From positions 1,922,001 to 1,986,000 of the forward strand of contig NZ_CP071953.1 of assembly GCF_020084865.1 (NCBI RefSeq): DNA of 64,000 nt. The letters are read 5' to 3'. The position numbers and the translations under genes were made by a program. Source of the stretch: Candidatus Kaistella beijingensis. Its GTDB lineage: Bacteria > Bacteroidota > Bacteroidia > Flavobacteriales > Weeksellaceae. Below, in pieces: positions 24,647 through 32,918 of the stretch (position 1 is its first letter; the number at the start of each line of letters is the position of its first letter). The notes under the pieces were generated by a model. That model was not told the origin of the DNA. It did no database searches and saw only the letters and a program-made list of their open reading frames with translations.

Positions 24647-25183
24647 CTAAAGTCCGTAAACAATTCCCACACTTGGTATAAAACCGCCTCCGAAAACGGA
24701 TTTGTCTTTTTTATAAAGAACATTATACATTCCGCCAATCTGCATATAAGTTCTGTTACCAAGTCGCTGCATGTAACCGCCACCGAGGTAAAGAGCTGCT
24801 TCGTCGGCAGAATATTTCAAATTGTTGACTTTGTCTTTTTGATTAATAAAATACTCCTGAAACATCCCGCTCAAATAGAAATTTCGCGAGAAATAATAGT
24901 TCAGAAACGGACCCACTCCAATCATCGTGGAAGAATAATATTTTGAGTTTGACCAGGTTAAATTAGAAGCAAGACCAGCCTCTAAATTTTCAGTGACTTT
25001 ATAGCCCACTCTTGGCGTGACATAAAGCGAAACTCCGCCTCCATTTCCGAAAGCTCCGCCTAAACCTGCGTAACCGCCGAAAGTCCATTTAGAGTTTTCA
25101 CCGCCGATTTGGGTGGAAGTTCCGATTTGTGCATTCAGGAAAAATCCCGAAATGATCATTGAAAGTAAAAGTATTTTTTTCAT
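24647..25183 (-). CDS. Small outer-membrane beta-barrel protein
   Basis: 178 residues with signal peptide MKKILLLSMIISGFFLNAQ, then glycine/aromatic alternating strands (WTFGGYAGLGGAFGNGGG, LYVTPRVGYKV, LEAGLASNLTW, FLNYYFSRNFYLSGMFQEY, LYLGGGYMQRLG, IPSVGIVYGL), consistent with an 8-strand OmpA/OmpW-type barrel. No periplasmic domain follows. The role is probably structural or unknown. Confidence 0.75.
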   Translation of the reverse strand: MKKILLLSMIISGFFLNAQIGTSTQIGGENSKWTFGGYAGLGGAFGNGGGVSLYVTPRVGYKVTENLEAGLASNLTWSNSKYYSSTMIGVGPFLNYYFSRNFYLSGMFQEYFINQKDKVNNLKYSADEAALYLGGGYMQRLGNRTYMQIGGMYNVLYKKDKSVFGGGFIPSVGIVYGL

Positions 25184-25266
25184 TATTAAAGTGTCGAATA
25201 TTAAAATTTCTATCTAACAAATTTATACCATTTATTTTAAAAAATTTCAAACCGTATTTAAAGTTG

Positions 25267-25274
25267 TAATTTTG
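25267..25274 (+). promoter_or_regulatory. -7 promoter element of mnmA
   Basis: TAATTTTG, an exact TAnnTTTG box 55 bp before the mnmA ATG. The -33 candidate is a weak TTTC at 25245-25248. Confidence 0.5.
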
Positions 25275-25329
25275 CAGTCCGTTATTTTAGCGGTTTTATT
25301 AATTATTTATCAATCATCATTTATCAGTT

Positions 25330-26517
25330 ATGAAAATTGTTGTCGGTTTATCGGGAGGTGTAGATTCTAGTGTTGCAGCGTATTTGTTGCAAAAACAGGG
25401 ACATGAAGTGATTGCGCTTTTCATGCGGAATTGGAACGACGCTTCTGTAACTTTGGAAGATGAATGTCCGTGGATTGAAGACAGCAACGATGCTTTGATG
25501 GTTGCTCAAAAATTGGGAATTCCTTTCCAAGTCATTGATATGAGTGATTTATACAAAGAAAAAATCGTGGATTATATGTTCGCCGAATACGAAAAAGGTC
25601 GAACTCCAAATCCTGATGTTTTGTGTAACCGTGAAGTGAAATTTGATGTCTTCTTGAAAACCGCGCTTTCTTTGGGAGCAGATAAAGTGGCGACAGGACA
25701 TTATGCGAGAGTAAATTCTACTTTTGATGAAAGTGGAAAAGAAATTTTTCATCTTCTTGCAGGAAAAGACAACAACAAAGACCAATCATATTTTCTTTGT
25801 CAACTGAATCAGGAACAATTGTCGAAATCGCTGTTTCCCATCGGAGAATTAACGAAACCTGAAGTTCGGGAAATCGCAAAAGAAATCGGTTTGGTTACCG
25901 CGGAAAAGAAAGATTCTCAAGGTTTGTGCTTCATCGGAAAGGTAAGTTTGCCCACTTTTCTTCAACAGCAGCTTCAACCAAAAGAAGGCGAAATCGTGGA
26001 AATTTTTGATAATTTGTTTGAATTTCATCAAAAAGACCCTCAATTTACATCAAAATTAGAAGAATTACAATTTCTTTCAAAAAAAATTGATTACCGAAAA
26101 ACCGACGGAAAAGTTATCGGAAAACATCAAGGTGCACATTATTTCACCATTGGTCAAAGCAAAGGTTTGGGAATTGGCGGACATAAAGAATCTTGCTTCA
26201 TTATTCACCGCGATATGGAAAACAATTTGCTTTTCGTGGGTGAAGGAAAAAATTTCCCAGGACTTTTCAGAAAAGCTTTGAAAATTGAAAACGCAGAAGT
26301 TCATTGGGTTCGTGAAGATTTAAAACTTCAGAATGGCGATTCGATGAAGGTAAAAGCAAGAATTCGTTACAGACAGCCTTTGGAAAACGCAACTTTATAT
26401 CAATTCGAGGAAGGATTCTACATTGAATTCGAGAATCCGCAATCGGCGATTGCGGAAGGACAGTTTGCAGCGTGGTATTTGGAAGAGGAATTGATTGGAA
26501 GCGGGGTGATTTCTTAA
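25330..26517 (+). CDS. mnmA: tRNA-specific 2-thiouridylase MnmA
   Basis: ATP-dependent thiolation of U34 in tRNA-Lys/Glu/Gln. PP-loop [12 protein letters not shown] at 5-16, FMRNWND typical of the group, catalytic Cys near 98 in [11 protein letters not shown] and Cys near 199 in [10 protein letters not shown] 395-residue length includes a Bacteroidota-type insertion ([19 protein letters not shown], about 223-255). With mnmG in this window, both cmnm5 and s2 halves of the wobble modification are represented. Confidence 0.95.
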   Translation: MKIVVGLSGGVDSSVAAYLLQKQGHEVIALFMRNWNDASVTLEDECPWIEDSNDALMVAQKLGIPFQVIDMSDLYKEKIVDYMFAEYEKGRTPNPDVLCNREVKFDVFLKTALSLGADKVATGHYARVNSTFDESGKEIFHLLAGKDNNKDQSYFLCQLNQEQLSKSLFPIGELTKPEVREIAKEIGLVTAEKKDSQGLCFIGKVSLPTFLQQQLQPKEGEIVEIFDNLFEFHQKDPQFTSKLEELQFLSKKIDYRKTDGKVIGKHQGAHYFTIGQSKGLGIGGHKESCFIIHRDMENNLLFVGEGKNFPGLFRKALKIENAEVHWVREDLKLQNGDSMKVKARIRYRQPLENATLYQFEEGFYIEFENPQSAIAEGQFAAWYLEEELIGSGVIS

Positions 26518-26522
26518 TATTT

Positions 26523-26590
26523 CTCATGGATTTCACAGATTTTCACAGATAATTAAGAGCAACATCCATGTAAATCTGTGATTCCGTGAG
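26523..26590. repeat. CACAGATTT-type intergenic inverted repeat
   Basis: The left arm CTCATGGATTTCACAGATTTT and right arm TAAATCTGTGATTCCGTGAG are imperfect complements, and TTTCACAGAT is also directly repeated (26531-26540, 26541-26550). It fills the gap between the convergent mnmA and LytTR regulator genes. Related half-copies occur at about 17855-17885, 24548-24590 and 43199-43232. Confidence 0.6.
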
Positions 26591-26593
26591 CAA

Positions 26594-27337
26594 CTATTTA
26601 CTCAACCAATCCTTAAAATCTTTTACTCGATCGCGGCTTACAGAAATTTCTTCTTCGGGCTGAAATTCTAAATCGACTTTGTAATACGGTGAAGTGTGGA
26701 TGTTTTTAATATATTCTGAATTGATGATAAACTGTCGGTTCACACGGAAAAACTTCTTTTCATCCAAAACTTCCTGAAGCTCATCCAAAGTAAAATCCGT
26801 TGGGAAAGTACGTTCTTTGGTTTGGAGGTAAACGATTTTATTTTCGCTAAAAAAGCAGGAAACCTCATCGGTTTGCACAATTTTCAAATTGTAACCAATT
26901 TTAACCAAGATTCTTGATAATTTCTGCTTTTCTTCTTTAATTAAAGATTTGATTTCCTGTGAGTTATGAGAGCGTTCAGTTGGTAAGAAATTTTTATATT
27001 TTTCAATAGCTTTTTCTAAGTCTTCTTCCATTATTGGTTTCAAAAGATAGTCAATGGAATTGAGTTTAAACGCCTTCAAAGTGTATTGGTCAAAAGCGGT
27101 CGTATAAATCATGAAACTTTTGGTGGGAATCTTTTCGAAAATGTCAAAAGACAATCCATCCCCCAAAACAATGTCGGAAAAAATTAAATCGGGATGTTTG
27201 TTTTCAGAAAACCATGCAATTCCTTCTTCCACAGAATTGAGCGTTGCAACTAATTCTAAATCAGGAAATAAACCCAATAAACGTTCTAATTTTCTTGCAG
27301 CGGGTTTTTCGTCTTCAATGATTACGGTTTTTATCAT
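26594..27337 (-). CDS. LytTR-family response regulator
   Basis: 247 residues. The receiver domain (1-120) has acidic pair Glu8/Asp9, phospho-acceptor Asp55 (FSDIVLGDG), switch Thr (YTTAF) and Lys104 (YLLKPI). The LytTR DNA-binding domain (about 145-247) contains LQTKERTFPTDFTLDELQEVL and FFRVNRQFIINSEYI. It is the last gene of the 2TM/kinase cluster and is separated from it by a 33-bp palindrome. The partner is expected to be the LytS-like kinase at 27967-29283. Confidence 0.93.
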   Translation of the reverse strand: MIKTVIIEDEKPAARKLERLLGLFPDLELVATLNSVEEGIAWFSENKHPDLIFSDIVLGDGLSFDIFEKIPTKSFMIYTTAFDQYTLKAFKLNSIDYLLKPIMEEDLEKAIEKYKNFLPTERSHNSQEIKSLIKEEKQKLSRILVKIGYNLKIVQTDEVSCFFSENKIVYLQTKERTFPTDFTLDELQEVLDEKKFFRVNRQFIINSEYIKNIHTSPYYKVDLEFQPEEEISVSRDRVKDFKDWLSK

Positions 27338-27352
27338 AACATTTTTTTAATG

Positions 27353-27385
27353 AGCGTTGTTAGCGCTTTAAGCGCTAACAACGCT
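27353..27385. promoter_or_regulatory. 33-bp palindrome upstream of the LytTR regulator
   Basis: Arms AGCGTTGTTAGCGCTT (27353-27368) and AAGCGCTAACAACGCT (27370-27385) are exact complements around one central T. It occupies most of the 49-bp gap between the last 2TM gene and the regulator ATG. No T-tract follows on the minus strand, so it is not a normal terminator. It is GC-richer than its surroundings. It could be an operator, an RNA hairpin that sets regulator level, or a mobile palindromic unit. Confidence 0.7.
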
Positions 27386-27386
27386 A

Positions 27387-27665
27387 CTATTTATACTTGT
27401 CCATTAACTTTCGGATTTTTCTCTCTTCCCAATTTCTTCCGAGAATAAAATTAGGCAGAAAAACCGTTAGTCCGTGGATGGCAAGACCTATTCCCCACAA
27501 ACCGAATCCCCAATCGAAAAACTTAATTTCTCCGCTTTTTTGAAACCTCAAGAAAATAATAATTGCATTTACCAAAACGTAAACCAACAAATGAACATAA
27601 AATCCTTTGAGTTGTTTCACTCTTTTTTTCGCCTGTTGATATCTGATTTCGTCTCTTTCTTCCAT
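27387..27665 (-). CDS. 2TM domain protein
   Basis: 92-residue membrane protein of the 2TM family. It has the motif YQQAKKRVKQLKGFYVHLLVYVLVN, two hydrophobic helices (about 21-41 and 52-72), and the C-terminal signature GRNWEERKIRKLMDKYK. Such proteins in flavobacteria are encoded with LytTR systems. A role in membrane sensing or in kinase assembly is plausible but unproven. Starts 5 bp after the previous 2TM gene's stop. Confidence 0.85.
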   Translation of the reverse strand: MEERDEIRYQQAKKRVKQLKGFYVHLLVYVLVNAIIIFLRFQKSGEIKFFDWGFGLWGIGLAIHGLTVFLPNFILGRNWEERKIRKLMDKYK

Positions 27666-27670
27666 GATTT

Positions 27671-27967
27671 TTAGTTGTTTTGTTTGTATTTTTTTGCGAG
27701 TTCATCCGTTTTCCTCGATTCCCAATTTTGGAAAAAAGGAACGAAAAGATAAATTCCGTAGATGACAAGGAACATTGCCCAACAAATCACCATCCAAAGT
27801 GTGTGAGATTGCCCTAAATCCATAAGGTTTGCTTCGTAATTGCTGTACACCAAAACGCCGCCTACAAGTATAAATCCTAAAATCATCAAGTAGAAAGTTT
27901 TGATGCTTTGCACTCGGTTTTCTGCCTTTTTATAGGCGATTTCTTTGTTTTTATCTAAATTTTCCAT
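27671..27967 (-). CDS. 2TM domain protein, divergent
   Basis: 98 residues from ATG 27967, which overlaps the kinase stop as TAATG; a second in-frame ATG at 27976 would add three residues and a 10-bp overlap. It has the AYKKAENRVQSIKTFYLMILGF start and two TM helices (about 20-42, 55-78). The C-terminal signature is weaker than its neighbours (FFQNWESRKTDELAKKYKQ, without the G-R/K-D-WEE form). Confidence 0.8.
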   Translation of the reverse strand: MENLDKNKEIAYKKAENRVQSIKTFYLMILGFILVGGVLVYSNYEANLMDLGQSHTLWMVICWAMFLVIYGIYLFVPFFQNWESRKTDELAKKYKQNN

Positions 27968-29283
27968 TATTTCCATTCTTTTGATTCTTCTTTTTGCATG
28001 AATTTTTTAATCTGTTTTTCCTCCCAATCTCTTCCGATTCCGAAAACTTGGATTCCGTGTGCAATCACACCAATTCCCCAACCGAACATCGGCCAAAATG
28101 CCCAATAATAATTCGGGGAGGTTTTCCAATTAATCAAGAATAAAAATGGTATGAAAATGCAGTAAGAGATGAGGTTTCCGTAAAATCCTTTTAACTCTTC
28201 CACTCTTTTTGCGGCTTTTTGATAAGCAATTTGCTCGTTAGAATTATTTGTATTCATCGCTGAAATTTTTTGGGTTAAAATAGGTAGTTTCACCTTGAAA
28301 TAATCTTCAGATTTTTCGATAAAAACATTCCTGTTGGTGATTAATGAGTATCGTTGTACGATATTGGAAAGTCCGATTCCCTCTCTTTCTTTTACCTGTT
28401 CTCTTGCTTGAAGGTTGTTTTCAACAATCAGATTTCCATTTTCGGAATAGATTTTAATAATTAAAGGTTTTGCAGAAGTCGCGAAATTGTGTTTAATGCA
28501 ATTCTCCAAGAGAAGTTGCAGCGATAGTGGAACAACAAAACCCTTCTTATCCTTAACCTCAACTTCAAAATTGACGCTGTCTTCAAATCTTGTTTTCAGC
28601 AATTCGCAGTAGGTTTTTGCAAAATCCAACTCTTCTTCAACGGTCACTAATTCCTTATCCTTTTGCTCCAAAACGTATCTGTAAATCTTTGACATTGAGG
28701 AAGTAAACCGTTGTGCCAAATTTGGATTTTCATCAATCAAAGAACTTAAAACATTCAAGGAATTAAAAAGAAAATGTGGGTCGAGTTGGTTCTTTAGAGA
28801 TTCGAATTGTGCGTTTGCAGATTTGGCGATGATTTTTTGTTCAACAACTTCTTTTCGGGTAGATTTTTTCCATTCTTCCATGAAGCTTTTGGCATGTAGA
28901 ATCGCCGAAACCAAAAGTGCAATGTTTATGGTAATCCAATTTGAAATCCCCATATTTCCTGTAAAAAAATCAGTTGCATTTTTCTTTAAGATAAGAATAT
29001 AGGTAACGTAGTTACAAAGTAAAACCAGAATCACATTCACCAAAAACGTGGCAATAATTCCAAGGATAACGCGGGTTTTGGTTTGCTCTACCCAGGAAAA
29101 TCTTCTGGTAAGAAAATCGTTGACAAAACCATTTCCCAAACCGATTATTAACGAATACATTAAACTAATGGCGAAAGTGAGTAACGCGTTCAAAGGCGAC
29201 CAGTCTTCATTGAAAAAAATGAAAATAGTGATGCTAATGAAAAATGCGACCCAAACAAGGTTGGTAAATGATTTGCGGTTCAT
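27967..29283 (-). CDS. LytS/YehU-type histidine kinase fused to a C-terminal 2TM domain
   Basis: 438 residues. Four TM helices (about 8-25, 31-52, 68-100, 112-130), then His_kinase domain with His170 in QLDPHFLFNSLNVLSSL, HATPase N-box LLENCIKHNF near 254, and EGIGLSNIVQRYS near 300. The kinase fold ends near LPILTQKIS (about 336). Then a complete 2TM unit follows (about 349-438: AYQKAAKRVEELKGFYGNL to GRDWEEKQIKKFMQKEE), preceded by an internal Met. In most relatives the 2TM protein is separate. The phosphoacceptor partner is presumably the LytTR regulator of the same cluster. Confidence 0.88.
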   Translation of the reverse strand: MNRKSFTNLVWVAFFISITIFIFFNEDWSPLNALLTFAISLMYSLIIGLGNGFVNDFLTRRFSWVEQTKTRVILGIIATFLVNVILVLLCNYVTYILILKKNATDFFTGNMGISNWITINIALLVSAILHAKSFMEEWKKSTRKEVVEQKIIAKSANAQFESLKNQLDPHFLFNSLNVLSSLIDENPNLAQRFTSSMSKIYRYVLEQKDKELVTVEEELDFAKTYCELLKTRFEDSVNFEVEVKDKKGFVVPLSLQLLLENCIKHNFATSAKPLIIKIYSENGNLIVENNLQAREQVKEREGIGLSNIVQRYSLITNRNVFIEKSEDYFKVKLPILTQKISAMNTNNSNEQIAYQKAAKRVEELKGFYGNLISYCIFIPFLFLINWKTSPNYYWAFWPMFGWGIGVIAHGIQVFGIGRDWEEKQIKKFMQKEESKEWK

Positions 29284-29318
29284 ATTATGAAATTAAGGAA
29301 ATTTAGCAATTTGGACGG

Positions 29319-29615
29319 TTATTTTTTCAAATATTCCTGAATTTTTCTTTCTTCCCAATCTTTCCCGAAAATCCAGTCTGCACCGAAAACGGAAAGTCCG
29401 TGAGCAAGAAGTCCGATTCCCCAAAAGAATGCTGTCGCATAAGTGTCGAAATGGAACAAGTTTCTGCCGCTCTCATAATAGTTTCCGAAGATGATGAGTA
29501 CATTCACGCATACATAAACGATGGCATGAATGTAAAATCCTTTAATTCTTTTTACTTTTTTTTGTGCCTCCAAAAGTCTTGTGTTTTCTGTGGTGTTGTA
29601 GCTGTAAGTTTCCAT
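29319..29615 (-). CDS. 2TM domain protein
   Basis: 98 residues; first gene of the 2TM/LytTR cluster. RLLEAQKKVKRIKGFYIHAIVYVCVNVLI with a second TM (about 55-77, FFWGIGLLAHGLSVFGADW) and the signature GKDWEERKIQEYLKK. The pattern YxHxxxYVxVN of helix 1 is shared with the 27387 copy. It lies 35 bp upstream of the kinase gene. Confidence 0.85.
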   Translation of the reverse strand: METYSYNTTENTRLLEAQKKVKRIKGFYIHAIVYVCVNVLIIFGNYYESGRNLFHFDTYATAFFWGIGLLAHGLSVFGADWIFGKDWEERKIQEYLKK

Positions 29616-29789
29616 TTTTTGAAGTTTAAAATTAATATTGGTGATTTTGATGGTGTAAAAGTATATCGGTGGAAATATTTTTCAAATTATTTATTTCCGA
29701 AGGGTGATTTTTTGAAACTGAACGGTATGTTTTGAGTGAATAGTGAATTCGCTTCGCTTTGAATGGTGAATTTGTACGATCCATCACAA

Positions 29790-29819
29790 AGAAAAACCAC
29801 CGAAAAATTCCGATGGTTT
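29790..29819 (-). terminator. Terminator of the C-terminal processing protease gene
   Basis: On the minus strand AAACCATCG pairs with CGGTGGTTT (one G-U pair) and is followed by a T-rich tract TTTTCTTT. It lies 25 bp after the protease stop. Confidence 0.65.
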
Positions 29820-29843
29820 CTATAAAGTTTTAATTATCTGCAA

Positions 29844-31964
29844 TTATTTCATCCCTGAAATTACATTCACCGCTTCCTGCAGATACAGATCTCTTTGAAG
29901 GTTTTTGGTCCAATTTTGAGTCTTTTTAGTAAAAGCTTCATCGCTTTTCTCACGTACCATTTCATCAGGATTTAAGGTGAATTTTAATCCGTTATTGAAT
30001 TTATCCAACACTTTGAACTTTTCAATCTGCGCCTTTCTTTTCTTCATCACCTCATCAAACTTCGATTCTTTCAAGGAAATGGATTCCTCTTTGTCAAGTT
30101 TTTCTTTCCATTGTGCAGATTCCTGAATCAACTGATAGTTTTTGTTGTTTTGAAGTCTTGCTTCCGATGCTTTTTGCAACGCCTGAATTGAGAAATAATT
30201 CATCGGTTGGTAAGCAACGGCAGGAATTTTATCCCATGCTAAAGCGAAATCATCATAACGCTCTCCAACTTCAGCATAGGTGAAAAAATCTTTCATCTGA
30301 ATATCCGACTGAATTCCTTTTCGCTGCGTTGATTCACCTGTCACTCTGTAGAATTTCTGAATCGTGAGTTTCAGGGAGCCAAAATCGTCGTTGGTATTTA
30401 AAAATCTGTTCAAATCCACAAAAGTTTGCACCGTTCCCTTCCCAAAAGATTGGGGTGAACCGAGAACGATTCCTCTTCCGTAATCCTGCATTGCTCCTGC
30501 TAAAATTTCAGAAGCCGATGCTGAAAGTTCGTTCTGCATAATCACAACGGGACCTGTCCAAATTGGGGAATTGGTCTTGTTTTTCAACGTTTGAATTTTA
30601 CCATTCCCATCTTTCACCTGAACGAAAGGTCCTGCATTCATGAACAGTCCCATGATGTCGCCAACTTCGGTCAAACTTCCGCCACCATTATTTCTTAAGT
30701 CCAAGATAATTCCCTGAACTCCTTGCGGTTTCAGTTTCAGGATTTCGTTCTTAATATCGTCCGAAGCATTTCTTCCTTTTGCATCTTCAAAGTCTGCGTT
30801 AAAACTTGGCAAACTAATTAAACCATATTTTTTTCCGTCCGCAGAATTTACGATGATGCTTCTTGCGAAAGTATCTTCAATAGCCACTTCTTCACGAATC
30901 ATCGTCACTTCTTTGATGGATTTGTCTTTTTTCTCCACGGTTAAAGTTACTTTCGTTCCTTTTTCTCCACGAATTAAGCGAACCGCTTCATCAGAAAGCA
31001 TTCCCACCACATTTACGGCATCCTCGTTTGGTTTTGACTTTACCTTTAAAATTTTATCGCCTTCTGAAAGTTGTTTTGATTTCCAAGCGGGAGCGCCAAT
31101 TGTTAAAGGACCCAAATAAAGATAGCCTCTTTTTTCCTGAATAATCGCACCAATTCCAATGACTTTTCCTTTGAATTGAGTATCGAAATCTTCCTTGTTT
31201 TTTGGTGAATAATAATTCGTGTGTGGGTCGAAAACCTCGGTGTACGCATTCATGTGAACCGTGAACCAATCCATTTTATTTCTTTTCTTGAATCTTCTGA
31301 AAGTGTCTGTAATAAGGTCTTTCACTTCAGTTGTCGCTTTAACTCGTCTTTGTTCAGGACTTAAAATTTCAAGCTTAATGGTGTCTTTTAATTTGAATTT
31401 CTGAACCGAATCTTTCTTCTCTTTCTGCGTTTCCTCTTTCGCTTTCAGAGATTCCATTTCTTGCAGGATATTGTATTTGATGTACTTTTTCCATTCAGCC
31501 GCCAATTCATTTTTGTTGGTGGCGTTTTTCCTTAATTTCGGCTCAAGAATCAACGTTTCATCCTCGTCCAAATTAATCGGTTTCGCTAAAATATCTTGCG
31601 TGATTTTATCGATTTCATCGACTCTTTGGTAAAGTCGGTCTATCGTCAATTTATAAAAAGTTAGGTTTCCCTGATTCAGATAATCATCCAATTTAGTTTT
31701 ATGTTTCGAAAATTCATCCATATCGGATTGCATAAAATACCTTTTCGAAGCATCAATCATTTCAAAATAATGCTTGTAAACTTCCTGCGAATAGGCATCA
31801 TTAATAGGTTTTGGCGAGTAGTGAAGATAGGAAAGCGTATTTTTTACACTCACCATAATCGTTGACATTTTTTCATCATCGTTTTTGGGTGAATTAAAGC
31901 AGAACACCAAACTCGTCAACGGAATGAAAAGAAGTAACGTATTGAATTTAAATTTTTTGAACAT
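29844..31964 (-). CDS. C-terminal processing peptidase (Prc/Tsp, S41A)
   Basis: Periplasmic serine protease that degrades or trims proteins at the C-terminus. 706 residues with a signal peptide (about 1-24), an N-terminal TSP domain, PDZ (about 245-330, DKILKVKSKPNEDAVNVVGM), and the S41 catalytic core with LDLRNNGGGSLTEVG near 420 and the Ser/Lys dyad region SASASEILAGAMQDYGRGIVLGSPQSFGKG near 480-510. A DUF3340-like C-terminal helix region follows. Length and layout match E. coli Prc rather than the short CtpA type. Transcribed alone. Confidence 0.93.
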   Translation of the reverse strand: MFKKFKFNTLLLFIPLTSLVFCFNSPKNDDEKMSTIMVSVKNTLSYLHYSPKPINDAYSQEVYKHYFEMIDASKRYFMQSDMDEFSKHKTKLDDYLNQGNLTFYKLTIDRLYQRVDEIDKITQDILAKPINLDEDETLILEPKLRKNATNKNELAAEWKKYIKYNILQEMESLKAKEETQKEKKDSVQKFKLKDTIKLEILSPEQRRVKATTEVKDLITDTFRRFKKRNKMDWFTVHMNAYTEVFDPHTNYYSPKNKEDFDTQFKGKVIGIGAIIQEKRGYLYLGPLTIGAPAWKSKQLSEGDKILKVKSKPNEDAVNVVGMLSDEAVRLIRGEKGTKVTLTVEKKDKSIKEVTMIREEVAIEDTFARSIIVNSADGKKYGLISLPSFNADFEDAKGRNASDDIKNEILKLKPQGVQGIILDLRNNGGGSLTEVGDIMGLFMNAGPFVQVKDGNGKIQTLKNKTNSPIWTGPVVIMQNELSASASEILAGAMQDYGRGIVLGSPQSFGKGTVQTFVDLNRFLNTNDDFGSLKLTIQKFYRVTGESTQRKGIQSDIQMKDFFTYAEVGERYDDFALAWDKIPAVAYQPMNYFSIQALQKASEARLQNNKNYQLIQESAQWKEKLDKEESISLKESKFDEVMKKRKAQIEKFKVLDKFNNGLKFTLNPDEMVREKSDEAFTKKTQNWTKNLQRDLYLQEAVNVISGMK

Positions 31965-32029
31965 AAATCGTTTGTAATTGCTAATTTGTTGAAATTTTTC
32001 CCGTTTCGTTACAGGATTTTACAAAGTAT

Positions 32030-32037
32030 CAAAATTA
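32030..32037 (-). promoter_or_regulatory. -7 promoter element of the processing protease
   Basis: On the minus strand TAATTTTG, an exact TAnnTTTG box 66 bp before the ATG. The divergent surE promoter begins 15 bp away. Confidence 0.45.
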
Positions 32038-32051
32038 ATACCTTATTTATA

Positions 32052-32080
32052 TTTGAACACTATATTTTTAAGTATTTTTG
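32052..32080 (+). promoter_or_regulatory. surE-guaC promoter
   Basis: -33 TTTG (32052-32055), 17-bp spacer, -7 TATTTTTG (32073-32080): a full match to the flavobacterial consensus, giving a 5' leader of about 45 nt before the surE ATG. Confidence 0.7.
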
Positions 32081-32132
32081 TGGGAAACGGAATATTTTTT
32101 ATTCCATTAAATCTTTTAAAAATAAAAATTAA

Positions 32133-32900
32133 ATGCAAAAACCTTTGATATTGGTAACCAATGATGACGGAATTACCGCACCTGGAATTAGAAATTTGGT
32201 GGAATTTATGAATGAACTCGGCGAAGTGGTAGTCGTAGCGCCCAACTCGCCACAATCTGGAAAAGGTCATGCAATCACCATCAACCAAACTTTAACTTTT
32301 GAAGAAATTTCCCTTGAAGGACCACAAACCGACTACTCTTTAAGCGGAACTCCTGTTGATTGCGTGAAATTCGCCTTAGATAAAATCCTCGACAGAAAAC
32401 CCGATATTGTAGTTTCAGGAATCAATCACGGCGCGAATTCTTCCATCAACGTTATTTATTCGGGAACGATGAGTGCGGCGGTTGAAGCGGGCGTGGAAGG
32501 ACTTCAGGCGATTGGCTTTTCCCTGCTCGATTTTTCTTGGGATGCCGATTTTTCTCAAGCCAAAGAATACATTCAAAATATCGTAAAAAAAGTTCTTGAA
32601 AATCCTTTACCGAAAGGTGTTGTATTAAATGTAAATATTCCCAAACTTCCGAAAGACGAGATAAAAGGCATCAAAGTTTGCAAGCAAGCCAACGCAAAAT
32701 GGGAAGAAAATTTCGACGAAAGAATCAACCCTCACGGAAAAAAATATTATTGGCTCACCGGTTATTTCAACAATATGGATAAAAGTGAAGATGCCGATGA
32801 AACCGCACTTGCCCAAGGTTACATTTCCATCGTTCCCGTAAAATTTGATTTGACTGCGCATGAATATTTGAAGGAGTTGGAAGAAGTGATGCAGTTTTAA
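32133..32900 (+). CDS. surE: 5'/3'-nucleotidase SurE
   Basis: Metal-dependent nucleoside monophosphatase of stationary-phase survival. 255 residues with the N-terminal metal motif LVTNDDG at 8-14 (Asp11, Asp12), APNSPQSGKGHAIT near 43, VVSGINHGANSS near 92 and YSGTMSAAVEA near 108. It lies 18 bp upstream of guaC, and the two form a nucleotide-turnover pair. Confidence 0.95.
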   Translation: MQKPLILVTNDDGITAPGIRNLVEFMNELGEVVVVAPNSPQSGKGHAITINQTLTFEEISLEGPQTDYSLSGTPVDCVKFALDKILDRKPDIVVSGINHGANSSINVIYSGTMSAAVEAGVEGLQAIGFSLLDFSWDADFSQAKEYIQNIVKKVLENPLPKGVVLNVNIPKLPKDEIKGIKVCKQANAKWEENFDERINPHGKKYYWLTGYFNNMDKSEDADETALAQGYISIVPVKFDLTAHEYLKELEEVMQF

Positions 32901-32918
32901 TTTTTAATAATTATAAAA

